Assembly (NCBI GenBank): GCA_964434535.1
Contig: CAYSWA010000031.1
Coordinates: 1 to 26,820, forward strand
Reading direction: 5' to 3'
DNA: 26,820 nt
Source: SM23-32 sp964434535
GTDB lineage: Bacteria > Planctomycetota > Brocadiia > SM23-32
Position numbers and translations under genes: made by a program. The notes below the pieces were generated by a model that was given only the letters and a program-made list of their open reading frames with translations, had not been told where the DNA came from and searched no databases. This document shows, in pieces, positions 17,928 to 24,206 of this stretch; the stretch's first letter is position 1; each line of letters starts with the position of its first letter.

Positions 17928-17949
17928 CAGTCCCGGTGTTTCGGCTCCG
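17928..17949 (-). repeat. Decayed copy of a dispersed palindromic (REP-like) element
   Basis: The 22 bases here are the reverse complement of 26645-26667 apart from a one-base deletion in the C/G run. On the minus strand the following bases (CCGTTCGTCGGC) also resemble the second arm of the element at the right end (CCGGTTTTCGGC), so the homology extends past the core. The element lies between genes. Confidence 0.7.
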
Positions 17950-18183
17950 GCGCGTGAACGCCGTTGCCGTCAGAGCTGCAGAGGCGGCATAGTGGTGGCG
18001 AGCCGGGGGCGTGGCCCGTTGGCCGGTCCGCAGCTTTCGGTTCGTTTCGTAATAGGGCTTGAGGGCTGCTTGCAGGGCCTTTAGAGCGGCTGGCCTCTGC
18101 GCGACATGATACACGACGGCGGCCGGCGCGTGTCCCATTTGGGCGCATCCGGGCGGTTGACCTGCCCCGCGAGTGGGGCTCGT

Positions 18184-18212
18184 TTGCCCGGGCCGGCCGG
18201 CGCCGGTAGAAT
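18184..18212 (+). promoter_or_regulatory. Candidate promoter upstream of the 62-residue membrane protein
   Basis: TTGCCC at 18184-18189, a 17-base spacer and TAGAAT at 18207-18212. It would give a ~140-base leader before ATG 18363. The leader contains a short frame ending MIEELQQQ-stop at 18345-18347, in the same frame as the downstream gene. Confidence 0.5.
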
Positions 18213-18362
18213 CGGTCCGCTTTCGACGGGACCGCAGGCAGAGGGCGCGGCGAGCGGCGCGCCGGACCCGGGACGGCGCACGCCATCCCGCGCGACGCCC
18301 GCCCGGAGAACGTGGCCGCGATGATCGAGGAACTCCAGCAGCAGTAGGAGGCGCGCCGGGCC

Positions 18363-18551
18363 ATGGTGCATCCAGCCGACCTGCCGGACGTCCAGGACGC
18401 CGGGCCGGGCTACGGCCCGGTCCAGACGGTCGTCTTCTTCGCAGTCTACGCGCTCCTCATCGTCGGGGCGGTCATCTACCTTCTGCGCAAGCTGCCCCGA
18501 GGCGGTCGCCACGGGCCGCCGCACGAAGACGAGGACGGGCACTCGCCCTGA
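18363..18551 (+). CDS. Small single-pass membrane protein (62 aa)
   Basis: ATG 18363 lies 11 bases after AGGAGG (18346-18351). The 62 residues comprise a polar N-terminus, one membrane helix at about 19-41 (PVQTVVFFAVYALLIVGAVIYLL), then RKLPRGGRHG and an acidic tail. By the positive-inside rule the C-terminus is cytoplasmic. The frame ends 11 bases before the stop of the opposing DegP-like gene. It has no recognised family; a role as a small accessory or regulatory membrane protein is possible but unproven. The hydrophobic helix, RBS and upstream promoter make it more likely a real gene than chance. Confidence 0.6.
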   Translation: MVHPADLPDVQDAGPGYGPVQTVVFFAVYALLIVGAVIYLLRKLPRGGRHGPPHEDEDGHSP

Positions 18552-18566
18552 GGGCCCTCCCCTCAG
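18548..18566. terminator. Shared convergent hairpin containing both stop codons
   Basis: CTGAGGG at 18548-18554 pairs perfectly with CCCTCAG at 18560-18566 around a 5-base loop. The TGA of the plus-strand gene (18549-18551) lies in one arm, and the TGA of the minus-strand gene (complement of 18563-18565) lies in the other. There is no T tract, so it is a possible bidirectional 3'-end structure, not a classic intrinsic terminator. Confidence 0.5.
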
Positions 18567-20107
18567 CGCGGGCGGCGGAAGCCCCAGTAGCGTAGCCGGC
18601 CGCTCTGCGCGTAGAGCACGCGCACCATGCCCACCGAGCCCGGCTCCACCGCGCGCATCAGCTTCAGGTACTCGGGCGCCGATTCGACGCGCACGTCGTT
18701 GACGCTCACGATCACGTCGCCGGGGCTGATGACCCGTGCGGCGACGCTGTCCGGCTTCACGTCGGCCACGATCACGCCCTTCAGGTCCGGCTTGCCCAGG
18801 CGTTCGGCCATCTCGGGCGTCAGGGTCTGCACTTCGAGCCCGAGCCAGTCTTCGCCGGTCTCTTCGGCAGCGGCGACGGCGGCCGTCAGGTTGCCGGCCG
18901 TCACGCTGAGCGTGTGCTGCTCGCCGTCGCGCCAGACCTTCACCTCGACGGTCTCGCCCGGGTCGGTGGCGGCGGCCAGGCGGCGAAGCTCGTCGGCGTC
19001 GTCGACCTTCTCGCCGCCGTATTCGACGATGATGTCGCGGGCCTTCATGCCCGCTGCCTCGGCCGGCGAGCCCTCGACCACCTCGTTGACCAGTGCGCCC
19101 CCCTTGCCCTCATAGCCGGACGCTTCGGCGATCTCGGGCGTCAGGTCGCTGGGATAGACGCCGAGGTAGCCGCGCACGACCTGGCGGCCGGCGATCAGGT
19201 CGTCCAGCACGTCCCGGATCATGTTGACGGGGATGGCGAAGCCGATCCCGACGTTGCCGCCCCGGCCGACGATGGCGGTGTTGATGGCGATCACCTCGCA
19301 GTTCAGGTTCACCAGCGGGCCGCCGCTGTTGCCGGGGTTGATGGCGGCGTCGGTCTGGATCAGGCTCTCGTAGCGGGCCACGCCGATGCCGGTGCGGCCG
19401 ACGGCGCTGATGATGCCGGCGCTGACTGTGTGGCGCAGGCCGAAGGGGTTGCCGACGGCGATGACCCACTGGCCGACGTTGACCTGGTCGGAGTTGCCGA
19501 GCCGCAAGGTGGGCAACTGTTCGAGCTCGCCGGCGATCTTGATGACGGCCAGGTCGGTCTCGGGGTCCCGGCCGAGGATCTCCGCCTCGAAGGAGCGCCC
19601 GTCGGGGAGGGTGACGGTCAGGTCGTCGGCGCCTTCGACCACGTGGTTGTTGGTCAGCACGTGGCCCTCGGCGTCCAGGATGCAGCCCGAGCCGAGCCCC
19701 CGCCGCCTGTATTCCCGCTCGCGGGGTTGCTGGCGCCTCTCGAACGGATCGGGGCCGAAGAACTCCTCGAAGAACTCGTCCAGCGGCGATCGGAAGCGCA
19801 GCGACGGCGTGCGCACGCGCACCGTCTTCTCCGCCTCGATCAGCACGACCGCCGGGCTCACCTCGTTGGCCACGGTCTGGAAGAGCGTCTCGAGTTTGCC
19901 GGCGAAGTCGCGCAGCTCGGCCAGCTCCTGCGGCGCCCGGCCGGCAGCGACTGGCGGCTGCGCAGTCAGCGCCTTCCCGGCGGGGGCCGTCTGCGCGGTC
20001 TGGGTCCCGCTCGCCTGCGGCGCGGCCGGGCTGAGCACCCCGCTGAAGAGCACCCCGGCGGCCAGGCCCATCAGCAGCAACACGACGATGGTCACGTTCC
20101 TTCTCAT
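18563..20107 (-). CDS. DegP/HtrA-family periplasmic serine protease
   Basis: This 514-residue protein starts at the ATG complementary to 20105-20107, six bases after AAGGAG; a GTG one codon upstream is too close to the Shine-Dalgarno. The N-terminal hydrophobic segment (~4-25) is a signal peptide or anchor, followed by an Ala/Gln/Pro-rich linker. The trypsin-like domain has the full triad: His155 (LTNNHVVEG), Asp185 (ETDLAVIKI) and Ser261 (NPGNSGGPL). The acidic/Phe-rich stretch DEFFEEFFGPDPF precedes it, as in DegP LA loops. Two PDZ domains follow at about 311-404 and 424-501. It should degrade or refold misfolded envelope proteins. The two-PDZ layout is that of DegP/DegQ and not DegS; which one cannot be decided by eye. 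It has its own promoter and faces a small membrane-protein gene. Confidence 0.95.
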   Translation of the reverse strand: MRRNVTIVVLLLMGLAAGVLFSGVLSPAAPQASGTQTAQTAPAGKALTAQPPVAAGRAPQELAELRDFAGKLETLFQTVANEVSPAVVLIEAEKTVRVRTPSLRFRSPLDEFFEEFFGPDPFERRQQPREREYRRRGLGSGCILDAEGHVLTNNHVVEGADDLTVTLPDGRSFEAEILGRDPETDLAVIKIAGELEQLPTLRLGNSDQVNVGQWVIAVGNPFGLRHTVSAGIISAVGRTGIGVARYESLIQTDAAINPGNSGGPLVNLNCEVIAINTAIVGRGGNVGIGFAIPVNMIRDVLDDLIAGRQVVRGYLGVYPSDLTPEIAEASGYEGKGGALVNEVVEGSPAEAAGMKARDIIVEYGGEKVDDADELRRLAAATDPGETVEVKVWRDGEQHTLSVTAGNLTAAVAAAEETGEDWLGLEVQTLTPEMAERLGKPDLKGVIVADVKPDSVAARVISPGDVIVSVNDVRVESAPEYLKLMRAVEPGSVGMVRVLYAQSGRLRYWGFRRPR

Positions 20108-20150
20108 CACGCACTCCTTCCCCGCAGTCGGTCAGGTCCACCCCTTACGT

Positions 20151-20179
20151 ATTATAGCTTCCCGGCGGCGCCCGGGAAA
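20151..20179 (-). promoter_or_regulatory. Promoter for the DegP-like protease gene
   Basis: On the minus strand, TTTCCC (complement of 20174-20179), a 17-base spacer and a perfect TATAAT (complement of 20151-20156), about 43 bases before the ATG. No sigma-E-type GAACTT motif is evident. Confidence 0.65.
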
Positions 20180-20240
20180 CCGGAGCAGCCATCAATGCTT
20201 TGTGGCGCTGAGCAGCCGCGGGGTTCAACGGCACCGCTCT

Positions 20241-20268
20241 TTGCGCGCGGGGCCGGCGGCGCTATACT
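20241..20268 (+). promoter_or_regulatory. Promoter for the M42 peptidase gene
   Basis: TTGCGC at 20241-20246, a 16-base spacer and TATACT at 20263-20268, about 48 bases before the TTG start. It is divergent from the protease promoter, with about 60 bases between the two -35 boxes. Confidence 0.6.
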
Positions 20269-20315
20269 TGAGGGACCCGCCCCGCTGCGGGCCTGCCACT
20301 CAGAGGAGCATACCC

Positions 20316-21392
20316 TTGAAGAAACAGACCATCGAGCTGCTGGAGGCGTTGACCGACCTGGACGGCGTGCCCGGCTTCGAAGACAAGGTGCGCGAGTTCA
20401 TCCGCGGCGAGCTGGACGGCGCGGCCGAGTTCGAGACCGATAACCTGGGCAGCCTCATCTGCAAGGTGGCCGGCCGCTACGAGTCTCCCCGCCTCATCGT
20501 GCCCGCTCACATGGACGAGATCGGGTTCATGGTCAAGGACATCACCGACGAGGGGTTCCTGCGCTTCGCCCCCCTGGGCGGATGGCTCGACCAGACGCTG
20601 CTGGGCCACGTCGTGAGCGTCAAGACGCGCCAGGGCGAGCTGGAGGGCGTGATCGGCTGCACCCCGCCGCACATGATGCCCCGCGAGCAGCGCGACAAGG
20701 TCATCAAGCGCAGGAAGATGTTCATCGACATCGGCGCCCGCGACAAGAAGCACGCGCAGGAGAAGCTCGGCGTGCGCATCGGCGACCCCGTCGTGCCCCG
20801 CGAGAGCTTCCGCAGGATCGGCGACGGCAAGCACCTGCTGGCCAAGGCGTGGGACGACCGGATCGGGTGCGCCGTCATGATCGACCTGCTCAAGATGCTC
20901 AAGAAGGGCGAGCATCCGAACACCGTCTACGGCGTCGGCACCACCCAGGAGGAGGTCGGCACGCGCGGGGCCAAGACCGCCGCCGACGTGGTGAACCCCG
21001 ACTTCTGCATCGTCCTCGACGTCGGCCCCGCCGCCGACGTGCCCGGCATCGAGGGCGAGGTCAAGACCGAGCTCGGCAAGGGCCCCATTATCTACGTGCT
21101 CGACGCCGGCACCATCGCCCACCACCGCTTCAACGACTTCGTGCTCCAGCTCGCCGAACAGAAGGAGATCCCCCATCAGATCAGCCTCATCGAGGGCGGC
21201 GCCACCGACGCCCGCGTCATCCACATCCACGCCCGCGGCGTGCCGAGCGTCCTGCTCGGCATCCCCGCCCGCTACATCCACAGCCACGCCGGCGTGGTGC
21301 ACACCGACGACTACGAGGCCACGCTGAAGCTGGTGCTCGAGGTGGTCAACGCGCTCAACCCCCAGAGGGCGCGTGCCCTGACGGCCGGTTAG
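20316..21392 (+). CDS. M42-family metallo-aminopeptidase (glutamyl aminopeptidase/endoglucanase-M type)
   Basis: The gene starts at TTG 20316, seven bases after GAGGAG, and encodes 358 residues, the normal size of the family. Expected dinuclear metal ligands and catalytic residues are all visible: His65 and Asp67 in VPAHMDEIGFMV, Asp180 in AKAWDDRIG, Glu212-Glu213 in TTQEEVGTRGA, Asp235 in VLDVG, and His322 in RYIHSHAGVVHTDD. The family forms dodecameric tetrahedral particles in the cytoplasm that trim peptides released by the proteasome or other proteases. Members were once misannotated as cellulases; nothing here suggests polysaccharide activity. The kinase gene downstream begins 5 bases after the stop, so the two are likely co-transcribed. 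The rare TTG start may lower expression. Confidence 0.93.
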   Translation: MKKQTIELLEALTDLDGVPGFEDKVREFIRGELDGAAEFETDNLGSLICKVAGRYESPRLIVPAHMDEIGFMVKDITDEGFLRFAPLGGWLDQTLLGHVVSVKTRQGELEGVIGCTPPHMMPREQRDKVIKRRKMFIDIGARDKKHAQEKLGVRIGDPVVPRESFRRIGDGKHLLAKAWDDRIGCAVMIDLLKMLKKGEHPNTVYGVGTTQEEVGTRGAKTAADVVNPDFCIVLDVGPAADVPGIEGEVKTELGKGPIIYVLDAGTIAHHRFNDFVLQLAEQKEIPHQISLIEGGATDARVIHIHARGVPSVLLGIPARYIHSHAGVVHTDDYEATLKLVLEVVNALNPQRARALTAG

Positions 21393-21397
21393 CCCCG

Positions 21398-22357
21398 ATG
21401 GGCGAACCCGCCGAAGACCGCGCGCTGGACGCGCTGCTGCGGCGCGCTGGCCAGGGGCAGCCCGGCCCGGCCGACGCCGCGCAGGCCGACGCCCTCATCC
21501 GCCGCGACCCCGTCACCGACGTGCTGCGCGGAATCGACGTTGACCTGACCGGGACCGGCGCGGACCGCCTGGCGGCCTTCGCGCGTTGCGCCCATCTCTG
21601 CCCGGCGGTTTGCCTGGAAGTGGCCGGCCACGAGGTGGATGCGCGGGTGAGCCGGGAGGAGCTCTGGCGGTTCTACCTGCCCCTGTCGGGGGCCATCGTC
21701 CGGCTGGCAGGGCGGGCCGAGCGGCGCCTCCTGATCGGCATCGCCGGGCCGGGCGGCTCGGGCAAGTCCGTGCTGGCCGAGCTTCTGCGCCGCGTCCTGG
21801 CCTGCGCCGAAGGGCTGCCGGCCGCCCTCTGCCCGCTGGACGGCTTTCACTACCCGAACCGCCACCTCGACGCGCACTCCACGCGCGCCCCCGACGGGCG
21901 CTCCGTCCCCCTGCGGCAGGTCAAGGGCGCGCCGCAGACCTTCGAGGTCGAGGCGTTCCTCGACGCCCTGCGCCGGCTCCGCGCCGGGGAGGCCGTGGCC
22001 CTGCCGGCCTACGACCGCCGCCTGCACGATCCCGTGCCCGGCCGCATACGCGTCGAGCGGCGCCATCGCGCGGCCCTGGTGGAGGGCAACTACCTGCTGC
22101 TTCAGCGCGGGGCGTGGGCGCAGGTCGCCGATCTGCTCGACCTGGCGATCTTCGTCGCCGTGCCGCCGGAGATGGCCGAACGGGCGCTCATCGAGCGGCA
22201 CGTGCGCGGCGGCCGCTCGCCCGAGGACGCGCGCCGGCACTTCGAGCGCTCCGACCGGCGCAACGTGGCGCTCTGCATGACGAGCGCCGCCCGGGCGGAC
22301 CTGGTGCTGCGCCGCGACGCCTCGCACCGGCTTCATGCCCTCCAAAGTGCCCTTTGA
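21398..22357 (+). CDS. P-loop nucleoside/pantothenate-type kinase (uridine kinase superfamily)
   Basis: ATG 21398 follows the peptidase stop by 5 bases, with no separate Shine-Dalgarno, suggesting translational coupling. The 319-residue protein has a ~100-residue N-terminal part without a recognised motif, then Walker A GIAGPGGSGKS (114-124, Lys123). The substrate-binding segment CPLDGFHYPN is the DGFH motif of the PRK/uridine kinase/pantothenate kinase superfamily. KGAPQTFEVEAF, LPAYDRRLHDPV and VEGNYLLLQRGAW follow in the family order, and the C-terminal lid is SPEDARRHFERSDRRN. The closest general match is the 'nucleoside/nucleotide kinase family' group (YggC/FrcK-like). The substrate (nucleoside, pantothenate or a sugar) cannot be assigned from sequence. 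Confidence 0.85.
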   Translation: MGEPAEDRALDALLRRAGQGQPGPADAAQADALIRRDPVTDVLRGIDVDLTGTGADRLAAFARCAHLCPAVCLEVAGHEVDARVSREELWRFYLPLSGAIVRLAGRAERRLLIGIAGPGGSGKSVLAELLRRVLACAEGLPAALCPLDGFHYPNRHLDAHSTRAPDGRSVPLRQVKGAPQTFEVEAFLDALRRLRAGEAVALPAYDRRLHDPVPGRIRVERRHRAALVEGNYLLLQRGAWAQVADLLDLAIFVAVPPEMAERALIERHVRGGRSPEDARRHFERSDRRNVALCMTSAARADLVLRRDASHRLHALQSAL

Positions 22358-22382
22358 ACCGGCCCCCCGCCCGTGCTATAAG
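22354..22382 (+). promoter_or_regulatory. Promoter overlapping the kinase stop codon
   Basis: TTGAAC at 22354-22359, a 17-base spacer and TATAAG at 22377-22382. The TGA in the -35 box is the kinase stop codon (22355-22357). It drives the gene starting at ATG 22402, which has GGAGG at 22392-22396. Confidence 0.7.
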
Positions 22383-22401
22383 GGCGGACACGGAGGCGCC
22401 C

Positions 22402-22989
22402 ATGGCGACCCAGAAGGAAGGCAGAGGCAGGCTGGCCTGGTTCGTCGATTACGTGGTCGGGCTCGGGCTCGGTTCTGCCTGCGCGCTCTACGGCGCGTAT
22501 GCGCTCTGGACCGAGGAGGCCTTCCTGCCGGGCGTCAAGACCGGCGCGTCCACTGTGACCGGCGCCCACGGCGCGGGCGTGGCCACGGCCTACCTGGCCG
22601 GCGGCCTCTACCTGCTGTGCCGCTTCTTTTTGCACACGCGCTGCCGCTCAAAGGCGCGGCGCGCCCAGGTCTACCTGCTGGAGGTCCTGCTGCTGATCGT
22701 GCTCATCGCGGCGATGGGCTACGTGCTCTGGCAGGTCGGCACGGCGGGCTGGGGGTGGCCAGGCCCGGCGCGGGCTTCATTCCTCGGCGAGTATCACCTT
22801 CAAGTAGTCCTCGATCGCGTCGCCGGGCGCAGCCGTCTCCAGCACCACGTTGCCGCCCTCGTCGCCGACGGCAAGGGCGTAACGGAACCCGCCCCGGTAG
22901 AAGCGGATCCGCTGTTTGCGGTCGACGATGAAGACCGAGGGAACGGCCGTGCGCACCTCGGCGTCCGCCGCCTTCGAGAGCCGTTTTAG
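22402..22989 (+). CDS. Small multi-pass membrane protein with frame extending antisense into the next gene
   Basis: ATG 22402 lies 5 bases after GGAGG and behind a good promoter. Residues 1-125 form a plausible membrane protein with three helices: about 15-37, 56-75 and 90-112, with a basic loop HTRCRSKARRAQ between the second and third. From about residue 126 the frame runs over the 3' end of the opposing gene (22777-23472) and ends at TAG 22987-22989; this tail is polar, Arg-rich and looks like antisense translation. Total length is 195 residues. Either the gene lost its original stop near 22777 or the overlap is real. Function is not recognised. Confidence is good for the membrane part and low for the tail. 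Confidence 0.65.
   Translation: MATQKEGRGRLAWFVDYVVGLGLGSACALYGAYALWTEEAFLPGVKTGASTVTGAHGAGVATAYLAGGLYLLCRFFLHTRCRSKARRAQVYLLEVLLLIVLIAAMGYVLWQVGTAGWGWPGPARASFLGEYHLQVVLDRVAGRSRLQHHVAALVADGKGVTEPAPVEADPLFAVDDEDRGNGRAHLGVRRLREPF
22761..22777. terminator. Small hairpin between convergent ends
   Basis: AGGCCCG at 22761-22767 pairs with CGGGCTT at 22771-22777 (7 pairs, one G-U) around GCG, followed on the plus strand by CATTCC. It abuts the stop codon of the minus-strand lipoprotein gene. A weak bidirectional terminator is possible. Confidence 0.35.
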
Positions 22990-23472
22990 CGCCGAGAGGT
23001 CGGTGTCGAAGTAGCAGGGGAAGGGCAGGCCGAGCTGCCGGGCGAAGTCCGCGTTGGCCGAGTCCGCCGGGCCGCCCGGCGCAATGGCCACCCCTCGCAC
23101 GCGCCACTGGCGGTACTTGCTCACCAGGTCGCGCACGTGGACCAGGGCCGTCTGCCCGGGCACGGTCTGGACGCTCCAGAAGACGACGAGGCTCACCGTC
23201 CCCCGCTCGGCGAAGCCGGCCCTCCCGGGCTCCAGCTCCACCTCGGCTCCGTCGGCAGAGACGACCTCGACCGTCGGGCAGGCCGGCGCCTCGCCGGGCT
23301 CAAAGGAGCTCGTGTTGGCCGCCTTCTCCATCGGCGTCGCCTCGGCGATCGTCTGCCATCGGTCCTGCGGCCGGCCGGGTTTGCGAACGCCGGCCTCGCC
23401 CCCGCCGGCGCCCCCGCAGCCTGCCAGCAGGGCGCAGAGCCCGCAAGCCACCCAGCCGCGCCAGCCGCTCAT
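22777..23472 (-). CDS. Thioredoxin/AhpC-fold lipoprotein lacking the redox cysteines
   Basis: The start ATG (complement of 23470-23472) has AGGAG 8 bases upstream. The 231-residue protein begins with a lipoprotein signal ending in the lipobox L16-A-G-C19. Residues ~60-200 follow the thioredoxin/redoxin fold: VSLVVFWS is the strand leading to the active site, RGVAIAPGG and FPCYFDTD are later strands, V177-P178 is the cis-proline region, and SVFIVDRKQRIRFYRGG is the typical final hairpin. Where active members have WCxxC the sequence is WSVQTVPGQ, so both redox cysteines are missing. C65 and C153 are elsewhere. It is therefore likely a non-redox binding or structural member of the fold at the cell envelope. 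It is last in line after tmk, but an extended -10 promoter lies at 23510-23515. Confidence 0.85.
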   Translation of the reverse strand: MSGWRGWVACGLCALLAGCGGAGGGEAGVRKPGRPQDRWQTIAEATPMEKAANTSSFEPGEAPACPTVEVVSADGAEVELEPGRAGFAERGTVSLVVFWSVQTVPGQTALVHVRDLVSKYRQWRVRGVAIAPGGPADSANADFARQLGLPFPCYFDTDLSALKRLSKAADAEVRTAVPSVFIVDRKQRIRFYRGGFRYALAVGDEGGNVVLETAAPGDAIEDYLKVILAEE

Positions 23473-23509
23473 CTGCGTCGCTCCTTTGATGGTCGCCCTC
23501 GACACACCC

Positions 23510-23515
23510 ATTATA
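23510..23515 (-). promoter_or_regulatory. Extended -10 promoter for the lipoprotein gene, overlapping the tmk stop
   Basis: On the minus strand the sequence is TGCTATAAT, a perfect -10 with the extended TGn. There is no good -35 within the tmk coding end. The TAA stop of tmk (complement of 23511-23513) lies inside this -10 box. Confidence 0.55.
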
Positions 23516-24194
23516 GCACTTCCTGCACCGCCGCCCAGAGCCCCGCCGCCACCCGGTCCGGCGGCAGCAGCGCGCCGGCTTCGGTGCAGGCGATCACGGT
23601 CCATCGCTCGCCCGGCCGGGCGGCGAGCCGGCGATAGGCGGCGGCGGTGGCGTGCAGGTGCGCCATGTCGCCCTCGTGGATGTCCTGCCCGGCCTGCATG
23701 CCGCCCCGCTCCCCGCGCCCGGCCGTCAGGCCCGCGGCCACCTCGGGGGGCACGTCGAGCAGCGCGCACAGGTCGGGCCTCGGCAGGCCGAGCACCTCGT
23801 ATTCCAGCTCCGCCACCCAGGCGAAGAAGCCCTCCTGCCGCTGCTCGGGCAGCTTGGCGCCCTGGTGGGCCATGTTGGCGGCCACGTAGCGGTTGCACAG
23901 CACCAGCGCGCCCTCCGCCAGCCACCGCTTGAGCTGAGGGGCCGCCTGCCAGCGGTCCAGCCCGTAGGGCAGGGCGGCCAGGTAGGGGCTGACGTCCTCG
24001 GCCCGCGCCGCGAACTCCCCGCGCAGGTAGCGCTGGATCAGCTCCGCGAAGAACCCCTCCCCGTAGCGCGGGAACGAGACCTGCCGCACCGCGCGGCCCG
24101 ACCCCTCGGCCCGCCGCGCCAGCAGCTCGGTCTGGGTCGTCTTGCCGCTGCCGTCGATGCCGCAGATGGCGATCAGGCGTCCCGTCTCTGGCAT
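23511..24194 (-). CDS. tmk: Thymidylate kinase (dTMP kinase)
   Basis: This 227-residue protein starts at the ATG complementary to 24192-24194, seven bases after GAGGAGG. Walker A is GIDGSGKT (12-19), and the dTMP-binding segment is SFPRYGEGF. DRW is at 80-82. NRYVAANMAHQGAKL stands in place of the usual DRYxxSxxAYQG, with Asn101 where most dTMP kinases have the Asp of the DRY motif. The lid is in the region GRGERGGMQAGQDIHEGD. It phosphorylates dTMP to dTDP in the cytoplasm, an essential step of dTTP synthesis. It lies 12 bases after the amidohydrolase stop in the gpsA operon. The Asp-to-Asn change deserves attention, but such NRY variants occur among tmk-like proteins, and the overall family fit is good. 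Confidence 0.92.
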   Translation of the reverse strand: MPETGRLIAICGIDGSGKTTQTELLARRAEGSGRAVRQVSFPRYGEGFFAELIQRYLRGEFAARAEDVSPYLAALPYGLDRWQAAPQLKRWLAEGALVLCNRYVAANMAHQGAKLPEQRQEGFFAWVAELEYEVLGLPRPDLCALLDVPPEVAAGLTAGRGERGGMQAGQDIHEGDMAHLHATAAAYRRLAARPGERWTVIACTEAGALLPPDRVAAGLWAAVQEVL

Positions 24195-24206
24195 GGGCCG
24201 GCCTCC

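Larger units (their letters stand above)
17912..18362. other. Long intergenic region with no confident gene
   Basis: These ~450 bases contain no recognisable gene. The left end carries a decayed palindromic element (17916-17952). A minus-strand open frame of 76 codons (17908-18138) starts MGHAPAAVVYHVAQRPAALKALQAAL and includes an ordinary-looking helical stretch, but has no clear ribosome binding site and ends in an Arg-rich tail, so it may be a gene remnant. The middle has lower G+C than the neighbouring genes, with T/A-rich words around 18040-18070. A plus-strand promoter lies at 18184-18212. No tRNA-like cloverleaf was found. Confidence 0.5.

Noticed and set aside
18021..18060. GGTTCG-containing stretch resembling a tRNA T-loop
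   Set aside because: No matching acceptor, D or anticodon stems could be built around it.
17885..18542. Overlapping minus-strand open frames in the long gap and over the small membrane protein
   Set aside because: They change composition abruptly, lack RBS sites and match no family; only the 17908-18138 frame was kept as a possible remnant.
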